From CAUYXS01 sp965248495 (GTDB lineage: Bacteria > Chloroflexota > Dehalococcoidia > Lucifugimonadales > Australimonadaceae), in assembly GCA_965248495.1 (NCBI GenBank), contig CBDFJL010000003.1:806001-870000 (forward strand): DNA of 64,000 nucleotides, read 5' to 3'. Both the position numbers and the translations under genes were made by a program. The notes below the pieces were generated by a model. It made no database searches. It was not told the DNA's origin and worked only from the letters and a program-made list of their open reading frames with translations. How positions within the stretch are numbered: position 1 is the first letter of the stretch; each line of letters opens with the position of its first letter. Below are positions 37,855 to 44,943 of this stretch, in pieces.

Positions 37855-38066
37855 AGAACCGGCTTCGGGTGCTGAGGGCAGAGAAGGGATGGACTCAGGA
37901 CGAGGTCGCGAAGCGATGCGAGGTCTCTCGTCAGACAATCATCTCAATCGAGAACGGTAAGTACGATCCGAGCCTCCCGCTGGCGTTCAGGCTCGCCAGG
38001 CTCTTCAAGACCCGCATCGAGGACGTTTTCGAAAACCCAGAAGGGACGCCGGCGCCGTTGGACTGA
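37851..38066 (+). CDS. XRE-family transcriptional regulator (YozG-like)
   Basis: 71-residue single-domain DNA-binding protein. Five-helix Cro/CI fold: LRVLRAEKGWTQDEVAKRC (helices 1-2), EVSRQTIISIENGKYDPSLP (recognition helix and loop), LAFRLARLFKTRIEDVFE. No ligand domain. It probably represses its own operon at the dyad in the promoter at 37411-37439. Confidence 0.9.
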   Translation: MKNRLRVLRAEKGWTQDEVAKRCEVSRQTIISIENGKYDPSLPLAFRLARLFKTRIEDVFENPEGTPAPLD

Positions 38067-38112
38067 CCGCTACGCGATGGAGCGAGCGAATGCCGATATC
38101 TGGAGGAAGGCC

Positions 38113-38244
38113 ATGAACCTAGGAGTCGCGCTCATCATAGGCATTGTCATTGGCGTGGCCACGGACAATCTTGGACTGTGGCTTGCACTCGCTGTGATCT
38201 TCGGCGGTGGCGCGGAGGCAGCGGGCCGCAAGAGGCGAAGCTAG
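38113..38244 (+). CDS. 43-residue membrane protein in the XRE cassette
   Basis: Very short gene with GGAGG six bases before the ATG. It encodes MNLGVALIIGIVIGVATDN, then a second hydrophobic segment LGLWLALAVIFGGGAEAAG and a basic tail RKRRS: a two-helix hairpin with positive-inside ends. It follows the regulator by 46 bp on the same strand. An in-frame ATG at 38077 would add 12 residues. Small hairpins of this type are common third members of such cassettes. Confidence 0.65.
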   Translation: MNLGVALIIGIVIGVATDNLGLWLALAVIFGGGAEAAGRKRRS

Positions 38245-38392
38245 CCCGCTCTCTCGTGCTTGCCCACCAGTGCGACCACGCTTTTGCGCGTCGCTTCTTC
38301 GGCCCAAGCACCGACCGTATGGCGGTGACGTCCGGAAGATCCCGGTGAACACGGTGAGCCCAACACCGAACGGAGTAAGAGTTGGTGGGCCT

Positions 38393-38413
38393 ACGTGTAC
38401 TGAACTGCGAACT
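38393..38413 (-). repeat. Left copy of the 21-bp inverted repeat
   Basis: Perfect reverse complement of 50613-50633. Read on the minus strand it encodes VRSSVHVG in the same frame in which the recombinase C-terminus encodes VRSSVHVG at the right copy. It may therefore be the tail of a second, lost recombinase of the same family. It lies 31 bp beyond the stop of the RCC1-repeat gene. Confidence 0.75.
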
Positions 38414-38443
38414 TTTCAGTGGACAGTAGCCTTGTGATTCTTC

Positions 38444-39094
38444 TCATGGCAGCGTGCTCCCCCAGCCGGACCAGCAGGCGATGGAGCCGTTGGTCCTCAC
38501 CCCGCAGGTGTACGATCCCCCGGCGCTGACGGAGACGAAGGAACCGGCGGGCCAGTTGGCCAGGCGGTATTGATTGTAGCCCCAGCAAGCGATGGAGCCG
38601 CCGGTCCTCACGCCGCAGGTGTGTTCGTCGCCGGCGCTGACGGATTCGAAGGATCGAGACCTACCGGGCGCCCCCGTCCGGGCGTCGTCGTTGGTTTCTG
38701 TCTCGGTGGGCTGGGGCGTGGCGGTCGAAGCGGTTTCCGGGGCCGGCCGAGACGTGGCAGTGGGCCTGGACTCTTCGGTATCTCGAGGCGTGGCGGCAGG
38801 CACGGAAGCTGACGCGCCACAGGCATCGTCGCGGCTCACCTTTAGGTCTTCGATGGGGGCTGCCGAACTCACATAGATGAACTGCTTCTTCGCGTCGTCC
38901 ATATCCTCCGCGGTGGGGAACATCATGAGCATGCTTTGCTCGAAAACCTCAGGGTCCCCATATTTCGCCCAGCAGTCCCAGGTCTGTTCGATGATGTCTT
39001 CCTTGCTTTCCCCGCCGCCGCAGGCGACCAGCAGAAGCATGGACGCCAGGATACACATAAGCGGAGCGGCGAATTTGGGCAACTTAGAGGTCAT
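38444..39094 (-). CDS. RCC1-repeat lipoprotein, apparently truncated
   Basis: Exported lipoprotein of 216 residues. Signal peptide with lipobox LLLVAC (Cys about 25), a domain of about 75 residues containing EDIIEQTWDCWAKYGDPEVFEQS, a Thr/Pro/Glu linker, then two RCC1-like units (SVSAGDEHTCGVRTGGSIAC, SVSAGGSYTCGVRTNGSIAC). RCC1 propellers normally need about seven units; the gene stops just after the second, 31 bp from the 21-bp island-end repeat. The array was probably cut by the rearrangement that formed the island edge. The role is unknown, likely surface binding. Confidence 0.72.
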   Translation of the reverse strand: MTSKLPKFAAPLMCILASMLLLVACGGGESKEDIIEQTWDCWAKYGDPEVFEQSMLMMFPTAEDMDDAKKQFIYVSSAAPIEDLKVSRDDACGASASVPAATPRDTEESRPTATSRPAPETASTATPQPTETETNDDARTGAPGRSRSFESVSAGDEHTCGVRTGGSIACWGYNQYRLANWPAGSFVSVSAGGSYTCGVRTNGSIACWSGWGSTLP

Positions 39095-39316
39095 GATTGC
39101 GCATCCTTGCAGAAACTTGGGCGGGTCAAGTCAGACCGCACACCTCGATCGACGCAGGCCGACGCTGACAAGAACCGCTCTCCAACCTGACCGGGTTCCG
39201 AGAACGATCTAGTCGGCCCTTGGTCCGTTGCGCGGCTATATTATAACCGGCAGGCAGGGTTCCAGGATGTGTCGGGGAGACCGACCTTCGGGCGCTTGAA
39301 GGTCAGGACCGCCTAC

Positions 39317-40963
39317 CTAATTGACGGTCAGGCCGTAAGAGTGGGTGATTCCTTCGTGCCATTCACGGTAATCAAGGAGCCTCACGGCGAACTCGAAGGT
39401 CCCGGAGCCGGTGGGGACACCGGAGATAGCTCCGGTAAAGGAGTCGAGCGCCAGCCCGTCGGGCAAAGCTCCGCTCTCCAAAGTCCAGTAGTAGTTGGGG
39501 GTCCCTCCAGCGGCGGTTAGTGCGCCGGAGTACGGTTGTCCGACTCTCCCGTCAGGCAATTCTCCGTCTGCAATCGACAGCGGTGCAAACGGGGAGGTAT
39601 CGCGTAGGACATACCCGACGGCCTGGGCTGCCAGCAGGTCGAGTTTGGTCACGATCCAGCGCCCCTGTGGCATCTCGCCGTGGTATTCGTTGCCGTAAGC
39701 CCCTCGTTTGCTTGCTCGGTCTATGGTGCCCGACAGATGGTCGGTGGCATCGATGAGCGGTCCGGAACCTTGATACCCTCTGATGTTGGCCTCAGCCAAT
39801 TTACCGAATTCCTTTAGCTCTACCCAGCCATCGTGATGAGAATTGAAAGCCAACGTGTGGCCCATTTCATGGTGAGCAATGGAATATAGGTCATTCTTAA
39901 CGTCCTCCAAGTTGGTGGCCAGCCACCAGTCGCCCGCATTGGCTGCGACCATCCACCCCAATGTGTTGTAATTGCCCTCCTTTACCAGTTGGAGCCCGCC
40001 TGACCGCCTGATTGGATAGCTTGTCCCACCAGTCGACTGGTACCCACCCTGGAATGAACCTTCCCCTCCGGCCTTGAGTTCATGGCCATAGGCGTAAAGG
40101 AGGAACCCGGTGTAACTCTCATTGTTGTTAACCACGCCTCCTCCGGTAAATCCCTCGGGAGTGAAAATCCAAGTCGCTTCTTGCCCTGCCGGCACTTCGT
40201 CAAGACCCATGTGATCGAAAAAGTATGCCCAATCCTCGGCTACTTGCCGAACGGTGTCCCTCGCAGCTTGGTCATCGAACAGTCCGGTTTGGTCTTGGGT
40301 AAAGTCAACGTGGATTTGAAATTCCGGAGGACGGTCCAGGTCTTGGTCGATCACGTGCACATCAATTATTTCTGTCCTCTCGACAGAATTGGCATCGACA
40401 GTCTTGACTGTCAACTCATGGGTTTCGTTGGCGGTGTCACGGTCGGGGAAAATGGAGATATAGAATGTTCCGTCCGATGAGCCGTCTTCGATGGCTATGT
40501 ACTTCCAAGACCCATCAGGTCCTGTTTCGCTGGGCAAGTCGAAATACACGCGGGGCGAGATTGAACTCACCCACACCTGTACGGGATAAGCCGGGCTCCC
40601 CGGCGTCTTGACGTAGTGTTTCATCGCGGGGTTGGCCATATGCCCCTCCCAGTCGACTAGAACTATCCCACTCTGGTTCACCGTACGGCCGAAAAGATCG
40701 TGGATTAGCACTCCGCTGGATGGAATGATAGGCGTGGGGCTGGGTTGGGGCGTGGCTGTTGGCCTGGGGGTCGGAGTGGGTTGAGGGGTGACTGTCGGGC
40801 TGGGGGTGGGCGCGGGGGTATCCGGGACGGGAGTTGCTTCGCTGCTTCGGGCCGTGGGGGGTGGAGTATCGATCGGGGCGGCCGTTTCCGTTCCGCAGGC
40901 AAGGAGGCCGAGAGCGAGCAGGCCGATTATTATGATCGCCGTGAGCACTTTGAAACTCGGCAT
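39317..40963 (-). CDS. Zincin-like lipoprotein with C-terminal Ig-fold
   Basis: Exported lipoprotein of 548 residues. Signal and lipobox (LALGLLAC), a Thr/Pro linker of about 65 residues, a beta-rich region, then a metallopeptidase-like domain with YSIAHHEMGHTLAFNSHHDG (HExxH plus His seven residues later, one longer than the metzincin spacing). The C-terminal He_PIG-type Ig domain contains PLSIADGELPDGRVGQPYSG and WTLESGALPDGLALDSFTG. The start is the ATG at 40963 behind GGAGAAG; an earlier in-frame start lacks a ribosome binding site. GC content is clearly lower than in flanking core genes. Secreted protease activity is inferred from HExxH only. Confidence 0.75.
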   Translation of the reverse strand: MPSFKVLTAIIIIGLLALGLLACGTETAAPIDTPPPTARSSEATPVPDTPAPTPSPTVTPQPTPTPRPTATPQPSPTPIIPSSGVLIHDLFGRTVNQSGIVLVDWEGHMANPAMKHYVKTPGSPAYPVQVWVSSISPRVYFDLPSETGPDGSWKYIAIEDGSSDGTFYISIFPDRDTANETHELTVKTVDANSVERTEIIDVHVIDQDLDRPPEFQIHVDFTQDQTGLFDDQAARDTVRQVAEDWAYFFDHMGLDEVPAGQEATWIFTPEGFTGGGVVNNNESYTGFLLYAYGHELKAGGEGSFQGGYQSTGGTSYPIRRSGGLQLVKEGNYNTLGWMVAANAGDWWLATNLEDVKNDLYSIAHHEMGHTLAFNSHHDGWVELKEFGKLAEANIRGYQGSGPLIDATDHLSGTIDRASKRGAYGNEYHGEMPQGRWIVTKLDLLAAQAVGYVLRDTSPFAPLSIADGELPDGRVGQPYSGALTAAGGTPNYYWTLESGALPDGLALDSFTGAISGVPTGSGTFEFAVRLLDYREWHEGITHSYGLTVN

Positions 40964-41035
40964 ATTCTTCTCCGCCAATCGGTTCGGGCTGGTCACTGGC
41001 AGGCCCGGTCGCACGGGGGAGACCCCTCACCCCGA

Positions 41036-41058
41036 CCCTCTCCCCTTAGGGGAGAGGG
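41036..41058. repeat. Palindromic GC-rich intergenic repeat
   Basis: CCCTCTCCCC with its complement GGGGAGAGGG around a short TTA centre, preceded by CCCTCACCCCGA. Sequences of this kind are dispersed in many Chloroflexota genomes. It lies between the zincin gene start and the trpS remnant and marks another junction in the patchwork. Confidence 0.6.
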
Positions 41059-41069
41059 GGAATGTGTGG

Positions 41070-41153
41070 TTAGGCTAGGCCCATCTTTTCGTAGACTTCT
41101 TCGATGGTTTCGGCGGCTATGGCTCGGGCTTTCTTGCCGCCTTCTTCCAGTCC
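41070..41153 (-). pseudogene. C-terminal scrap of tryptophanyl-tRNA synthetase
   Basis: In one minus-strand frame the sequence reads LEEGGKKARAIAAETIEEVY then EKMGLA and a stop at 41070-41072. This matches the end of TrpRS (GAxKARxIAxxTxxxVxxxMG). Only about 27 codons remain. A different frame over the same DNA supplies the last residues of the chimeric gene upstream. A displaced trpS tail implies past recombination with the trpS locus. Confidence 0.6.
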
Positions 41154-42025
41154 AGCAGCAGGTAGTCGGCCGATTCGTTGGTCGTATCGCCCGGCTCGTA
41201 CCCTACCGCGAAGCCGAACAGATCGTCGTCGTCGCTGCCGGTAACGGATATGTTGACCGTGACCAGGTTGCTGCCGAACGGCTGATCGCGAAAGGCGAGA
41301 GTAGGGCCGCTGTTCGCAAACTGCGTGGCCGTCAACTCATTGACAGAGGCATAGTCTTGAATGTCCCATTCGGGCGAGTCGTGGTCGGTCGGTTTCGGGT
41401 ACGAATCCACCTTCCAGGTGTGTTTGGCAACCCTCGCTGGTCTCGCCACCGCGACTGGAGGGACACTCGTCGGTTGCTCCACCGATATGGTCGTTTTCTC
41501 CACCGGGATCGGTCGAGACTCATCACTTGTCTGGGATGGGTCGCTGACCAGATCCACGTGTTTGAAACCGTGGATCTCCACGGACCCGCTGGAATACCCA
41601 ACCGCCCTTAATCCCCGTACGACGGCGCGGGTTCGCAGGTCACACATGAAAGGGGAGATGTAGAGCCACGACATGAACGTGAAGTAGTCCCTCTGTAACC
41701 GAGGCACGTCGCCCACGAATCCCAACTCGTAATTGTTGAAGTACTCGACAATGGCTTCGGCGCTTCGTCGCAGGCCCTCAGCGTCGGTCTCAAGCGGCAT
41801 ATGAACGCCCGACAGGGAGACGTGTCGCGATTCCTGGTGAATGGTCAGGCTGGTTGGCCTAGTCTCATCGTTCTCCTGCTGGCCCTTCTGCCAGCGCATC
41901 CTCTTGATCTCAGCCTTGACAGCTGGCGTAACTACATAGCGGCCATTCTCGCGAGCTACCTGAGGGGACACAATCCGGTCGATCGGAACGGCGAGCTCCT
42001 CAACTTTGTGCATGGCTTGCGGCAA
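41117..42025 (-). CDS. Chimeric ORF: PLD-protein-like middle part joined to a COMP/TSP-C-like end
   Basis: 302-residue frame made of unlike parts. Residues about 1-130 (KAEIKRMRWQKGQQEND; YFNNYELGF; LQRDYFTFMSWLYISPFMCD) resemble the region that follows the PLD domain in some bacterial PLD-like proteins; this is from memory and uncertain. Residues about 200-300 (EWDIQDYASVNELTATQFAN, DDDDLFGFAVGYEPGD, ADYLLLDWK) resemble a thrombospondin/COMP C-terminal lectin-like sandwich, cut off right after DWK where trpS-derived DNA begins. The TTG start at 42025 is arbitrary: the frame is open and protein-like to about 42105, the edge of the IS110 element. It is probably a broken gene. Confidence 0.5.
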   Translation of the reverse strand: MPQAMHKVEELAVPIDRIVSPQVARENGRYVVTPAVKAEIKRMRWQKGQQENDETRPTSLTIHQESRHVSLSGVHMPLETDAEGLRRSAEAIVEYFNNYELGFVGDVPRLQRDYFTFMSWLYISPFMCDLRTRAVVRGLRAVGYSSGSVEIHGFKHVDLVSDPSQTSDESRPIPVEKTTISVEQPTSVPPVAVARPARVAKHTWKVDSYPKPTDHDSPEWDIQDYASVNELTATQFANSGPTLAFRDQPFGSNLVTVNISVTGSDDDDLFGFAVGYEPGDTTNESADYLLLDWKKAARKPEP

Positions 42026-42109
42026 CGTGAGTTCCTCTACCGCAGGGGCCTGAAAGACCGTGAGTCCAGGGTCCTTGTATCTTGGTTTGGGTGTGTAACA
42101 ATCACTTCA

Positions 42110-42271
42110 CTTAGGTGGATCGGGGTGCGGCAGACCGGTTTCTCCTTGGTTATGGAAGACCGCCAGAAAGCGAGGGTCGCCGCACCCATCCCGAATAGAG
42201 CCCGAACAGTTGCCTGGGCCAACCAAGCCCGCATCTTGCAAGGACGGGCCAGTAATTCGCAGGAGGTGCTC
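42110..42271 (+). ncRNA. Candidate IS110 bridge RNA
   Basis: IS110-group elements transcribe a bridge RNA from the non-coding left end to guide target and donor recognition. Here the 160-bp left end folds around a 13-bp stem: GGGTGCGGC-A-GACC (42123-42136) pairs with GGTCGCCGCACCC (42175-42187), enclosing a ~38-nt loop of the size expected for a guide loop. The remainder (42188-42270) can form a second structure before the transposase ribosome binding site. Function is by family analogy. Confidence 0.55.
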
Positions 42272-43237
42272 ATGGATCAGGAAGGGATCTACGTAGGCAT
42301 TGATGTAGCCAAGGCCCAAGTGGATGTCGCCGTCCGCCCCACGGACGACAGCTGGGAGGTTTCCTATGACGATGCAGGGGTCCGGCAGCTGGTCTCCCGG
42401 CTGAAGGCCCTTGAACCGGTTATGGTGCTGCTGGAGGCTTCGGGCGGCTTGGAACTGCCCTTTGTAGCAGCTCTGGCGACCGAGGAGTTGCCAGTGGTCG
42501 TCGTCAACCCCCGCCAAGTGCGGGACTTTGCCAGGGCCACCGGGAAGCTGGCCAAGACCGACGCTCTGGACGCAGCGGTCCTGGCTCACTTCGCCGAAGC
42601 GGTTCGTCCACCCGTGCGCCCTCTGCGAGACGCCGAGACCCAGGCCCTTAACTCCCTGGCTGCCCGCAGGCACCAGGTGATGACCATGCTGGTCTCGGAG
42701 AAGAACCGCCTGAGCTCCGCCACCACCGTCGCCGTCCGTCCCCGCATCGAGGCCCACATCGCGTGGCTGGAGCGAGAGCTGGACGACCTCGACGAAGGGC
42801 TGAGGCAGACTCTCCGTCAGAGTCCCGTGTGGCGAGATAAGGATGACCTGCTGCGCACCGTCCCCGGCGTGGGAGAGCAAGTCTCCCTCTCTCTCCTGGC
42901 CTATCTGCCGGAGCTGGGCACGCTGGACCGCCGGGAGATCGCCGCCCTGGTGGGTGTGGCTCCCTTCAACCGGGACAGCGGCACGCTGCGGGGCAAACGC
43001 ACCGTCTGGGGTGGACGCGCCCGGGTCCGAGCCGCCCTGTACATGGGAGCGTTGGTAGCCAGCCGCTTCAACCCCCTCATACGGGACTTCTACCAGCGGC
43101 TGCTGGCCGCTGGCAAGCCGAAGAAGTTGGCCCTCACAGCCTGCATGCGCAAGCTGCTCGTTATCCTCAACTCCATGCTCAAGCATCGCTCCCCCTGGTG
43201 CGACCTGACTCCGACAGTCGCCGGCCATTCCTCTTGA
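42272..43237 (+). CDS. IS110 family transposase
   Basis: 321-residue DEDD transposase/recombinase. N-terminal RuvC-like domain with YVGIDVAKAQVDVAV (first Asp, residue about 10), VLLEASGG (Glu), and KTDALDAAVLAHF (Asp pair near 103-106). The C-terminal Tnp_20 domain has LLRTVPGVGEQVSLSLLAYL, ALVGVAPFNRDSG and GGRARVRAALYMGALVASR, which contains the catalytic Ser region. The ATG at 42272 has AGGAGG upstream; the frame is also open further upstream but that is IS non-coding DNA. The gene looks intact. Confidence 0.93.
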   Translation: MDQEGIYVGIDVAKAQVDVAVRPTDDSWEVSYDDAGVRQLVSRLKALEPVMVLLEASGGLELPFVAALATEELPVVVVNPRQVRDFARATGKLAKTDALDAAVLAHFAEAVRPPVRPLRDAETQALNSLAARRHQVMTMLVSEKNRLSSATTVAVRPRIEAHIAWLERELDDLDEGLRQTLRQSPVWRDKDDLLRTVPGVGEQVSLSLLAYLPELGTLDRREIAALVGVAPFNRDSGTLRGKRTVWGGRARVRAALYMGALVASRFNPLIRDFYQRLLAAGKPKKLALTACMRKLLVILNSMLKHRSPWCDLTPTVAGHSS

Positions 43238-43240
43238 CTT

Positions 43241-43903
43241 TCAAGACAGTTGCTGTAGGATCGGCGTCTCGGTAAACGAGATCTCGGCGGATCGCAAGTC
43301 GACGGACATGTCGATCCTGTCGGTGGCTGTTTCCTTAACAGCATCGTACTCACGACAGTAGTGCTCCCAGGCCCTGAGATCATCGTCGAAGACGATCAGC
43401 GTCTCGGGCTGCCTGCCGCCAAAGGCCCGCTCCGAGAGGTTTGCCGATCCGACGATTACCCTGAGGCACTCTGGGTTGCTGGCTTCCAGAAGATACAGCT
43501 TCGCATACGCTATGTTCTGTTTCACTACGTAGAACTGTGCTTGGCCCGCCTGGATCCTCTCAAAGATAAGTCGCTGGCGTTCATCCTCCAACCGAAGTGC
43601 GGAGTCCCTCAACTGATTGATGAGAAACTGCTGGAAAGCAATTACATCGGCGAATCGTCCGAGTCCACCCTCATACCCGAAAACGCACTCGAAGTGCTCG
43701 AACGAAAACTTGTCCAGCATCCTGACAATCATTGATGTGCTGACCGAATAGGTCAAAACACGGATTCGATCGAACCCATCGAACATGTTCCAGTTGAAGG
43801 GCTCGACACCGTCGAACTGGGCGCGTACGACTTTGAGGCCCTGCTCGGCGGCCGACTGAGCGTCGTTGAAGTCAAGACGGTTCTGTATCGGTTCAATCAT
43901 CAT
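43241..43903 (-). CDS. PLD-like nuclease-domain protein, cut by IS110 at its 3' end
   Basis: 220 residues starting IEPIQNRLDFNDAQSA. The PLD core shows VFGYEGGLGRFADVIAFQ, YVVKQNIAYAKLYLLEAS, and VIVGSANLSERAFGGRQPET. In relatives the first stretch carries the HxK(x)nG-S-N motif. Here the expected His is Tyr (TAT), so the catalytic histidine of this half appears lost. The frame stops at 43241 (LQQLS), a few bases from the IS110 right end, well short of full-length relatives. A matching open frame resumes on the far side of the IS. It is probably an inactivated gene; its original role may have been defence-like, but that is not shown. Confidence 0.65.
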   Translation of the reverse strand: MMIEPIQNRLDFNDAQSAAEQGLKVVRAQFDGVEPFNWNMFDGFDRIRVLTYSVSTSMIVRMLDKFSFEHFECVFGYEGGLGRFADVIAFQQFLINQLRDSALRLEDERQRLIFERIQAGQAQFYVVKQNIAYAKLYLLEASNPECLRVIVGSANLSERAFGGRQPETLIVFDDDLRAWEHYCREYDAVKETATDRIDMSVDLRSAEISFTETPILQQLS

Positions 43904-43964
43904 CAAAGGATTACATAGCCTCTTAAGGCTTCCTAGCATGCTCCCGCGCGGTCTAAGAGTTCGG

Positions 43965-44336
43965 TCATGAAGCAGACTGCGCCGGCTCTCTGGGGTGCAC
44001 TCGATCCGCGATGTCTTGGCCCGACTCGATCTCCACCGTCCGCAGCTCAAAAGTCTTCTGCAGGTTCAGCCAAAACTGCGGCGTCGTGCCCAAATAGTGC
44101 GAGAGGCGGAGCGCGGTGTCGGCGGTCACCCCGCGTTGCCCCTTAAGAATCGCCGTGATGCGGTTGGTGGGCACACCCAGCGCTATGGCCATCGCATTGA
44201 CGTGGCGGATGCCATGCCCCTGGTAGGTATGCTCTTGCTCGACAGCCATAGCTTGTATGTGGAAATCGTCGACGGCGGTCGTGTAGTCGTGCAGGCGATG
44301 GAGTGATACCGGGCGGCGACCGGGAGGTATCCCCAC
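43965..44336 (-). CDS. HigA-like antitoxin (XRE), orphan and altered at the N-terminus
   Basis: 123 residues. The C-terminal two thirds are a HigA/VapI-type HTH: MAIALGVPTNRITAILKGQR, GVTADTALRLSHYLGTTPQF, WLNLQKTFELR. In HigA the domain is preceded by HPGEILxEEFL and helix 1, but here residues 1-50 (PGRRPVSLHRLHDYTTAVDD) do not match, so the 5' part is replaced or frameshifted. No HigB toxin gene is adjacent on either side. It may be a solitary regulator or a decayed toxin-antitoxin pair. Confidence 0.65.
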   Translation of the reverse strand: MGIPPGRRPVSLHRLHDYTTAVDDFHIQAMAVEQEHTYQGHGIRHVNAMAIALGVPTNRITAILKGQRGVTADTALRLSHYLGTTPQFWLNLQKTFELRTVEIESGQDIADRVHPREPAQSAS

Positions 44337-44943
44337 GCACCACGTACTATAGAGTAGGTTCTGTACGCACTTGTCGTTGGCGGAGGGTCTAGGCTGCGAT
44401 CTATGGACTGCCGACGAGAAGCTCTATCAGTCCGCCAGGGAGGACGACGGGCGCGTGCACTGGATAGAAGAGTTCGATGAGGTGTAGGGGTTCATGGCAG
44501 CCGTCGCTTGTACCGGCCTGGAAGCACATCTGCAACAGCGTCCGCCACCACCAGAACCTCAGCTACCTCACTCTGGCTGCACTCCTCCAAACGCCCGGCG
44601 CCTCAGTGAAAGGGGCTCAACCGTCACCAGTGTACCGAACGAGTACATTTTGCTGGGCAACAGGCAACGAACATAGTATAATGAGTTGCCAATTGGTCCA
44701 GGCAAGTGGGGCCCTCGATGTCCGCACAGGCTGCCTAGCGCGGAACCTCGTCCGGTAACCCTTCACCCACCGGACGGCTCCTCCCTAAACGGGTGGGGTG
44801 CAAGCTGCAACGGGCAGGATTGAGGCCGAGGGCCATTTGCTGGATTTTCTATGGGACTTAACTACTATAGAACAGGAGGACGCTGACGGCAAATCTGGAC
44901 GTACCCCCTCCCCCCCGATATTGGTCGCTCCACCCCAGGTCTC
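44337..44943. other. 607-bp non-coding region inside the island
   Basis: No supported gene. Short frames on both strands are not protein-like. A perfect -10-type TATAAT preceded by ACATAG lies at about 44675, with no good -35. It could serve the LRR gene 265 bp downstream, or be chance in this lower-GC stretch. Confidence 0.4.

Larger units (their letters stand above)
37393..38443. other. Left flank of the accessory island
   Basis: Between the DUF1697 fragment and the first island lipoprotein lie a promoter, three small co-directional genes (37471-38244), about 150 bp of non-coding sequence, and the left copy of a 21-bp repeat (38393-38413). A copy of the tRNA-Ala 3' end was looked for here and not found. 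Confidence 0.5.
42105..43240 (+). mobile_element. IS110-family insertion sequence
   Basis: About 1.1 kb. It holds one transposase gene (42272-43237), a structured non-coding left end, and almost no right end, as usual for the IS110 group. No terminal inverted repeats are seen, as expected for this family. The left limit is placed where the interrupted minus-strand frame becomes closed (about 42105) and the right limit at the end of the truncated PLD gene. Both are good to about 20 bp only. Confidence 0.7.

Noticed and set aside
37050..38443. Direct copy of the tRNA-Ala 3' end as attL
   Set aside because: I searched the left flank by eye for GGATTCGAACCCTC-like sequence and found none; only the inverted 21-mer is shared.
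39269..39520. 83-codon plus-strand open frame
   Set aside because: Antisense to the Ig-domain end of the zincin lipoprotein, with no independent support.
39840..39900. Metzincin signature in the island zincin
   Set aside because: HExxH is present, but the third His is seven residues after the second instead of six and the usual Gly is missing, so only a general zincin call is justified.
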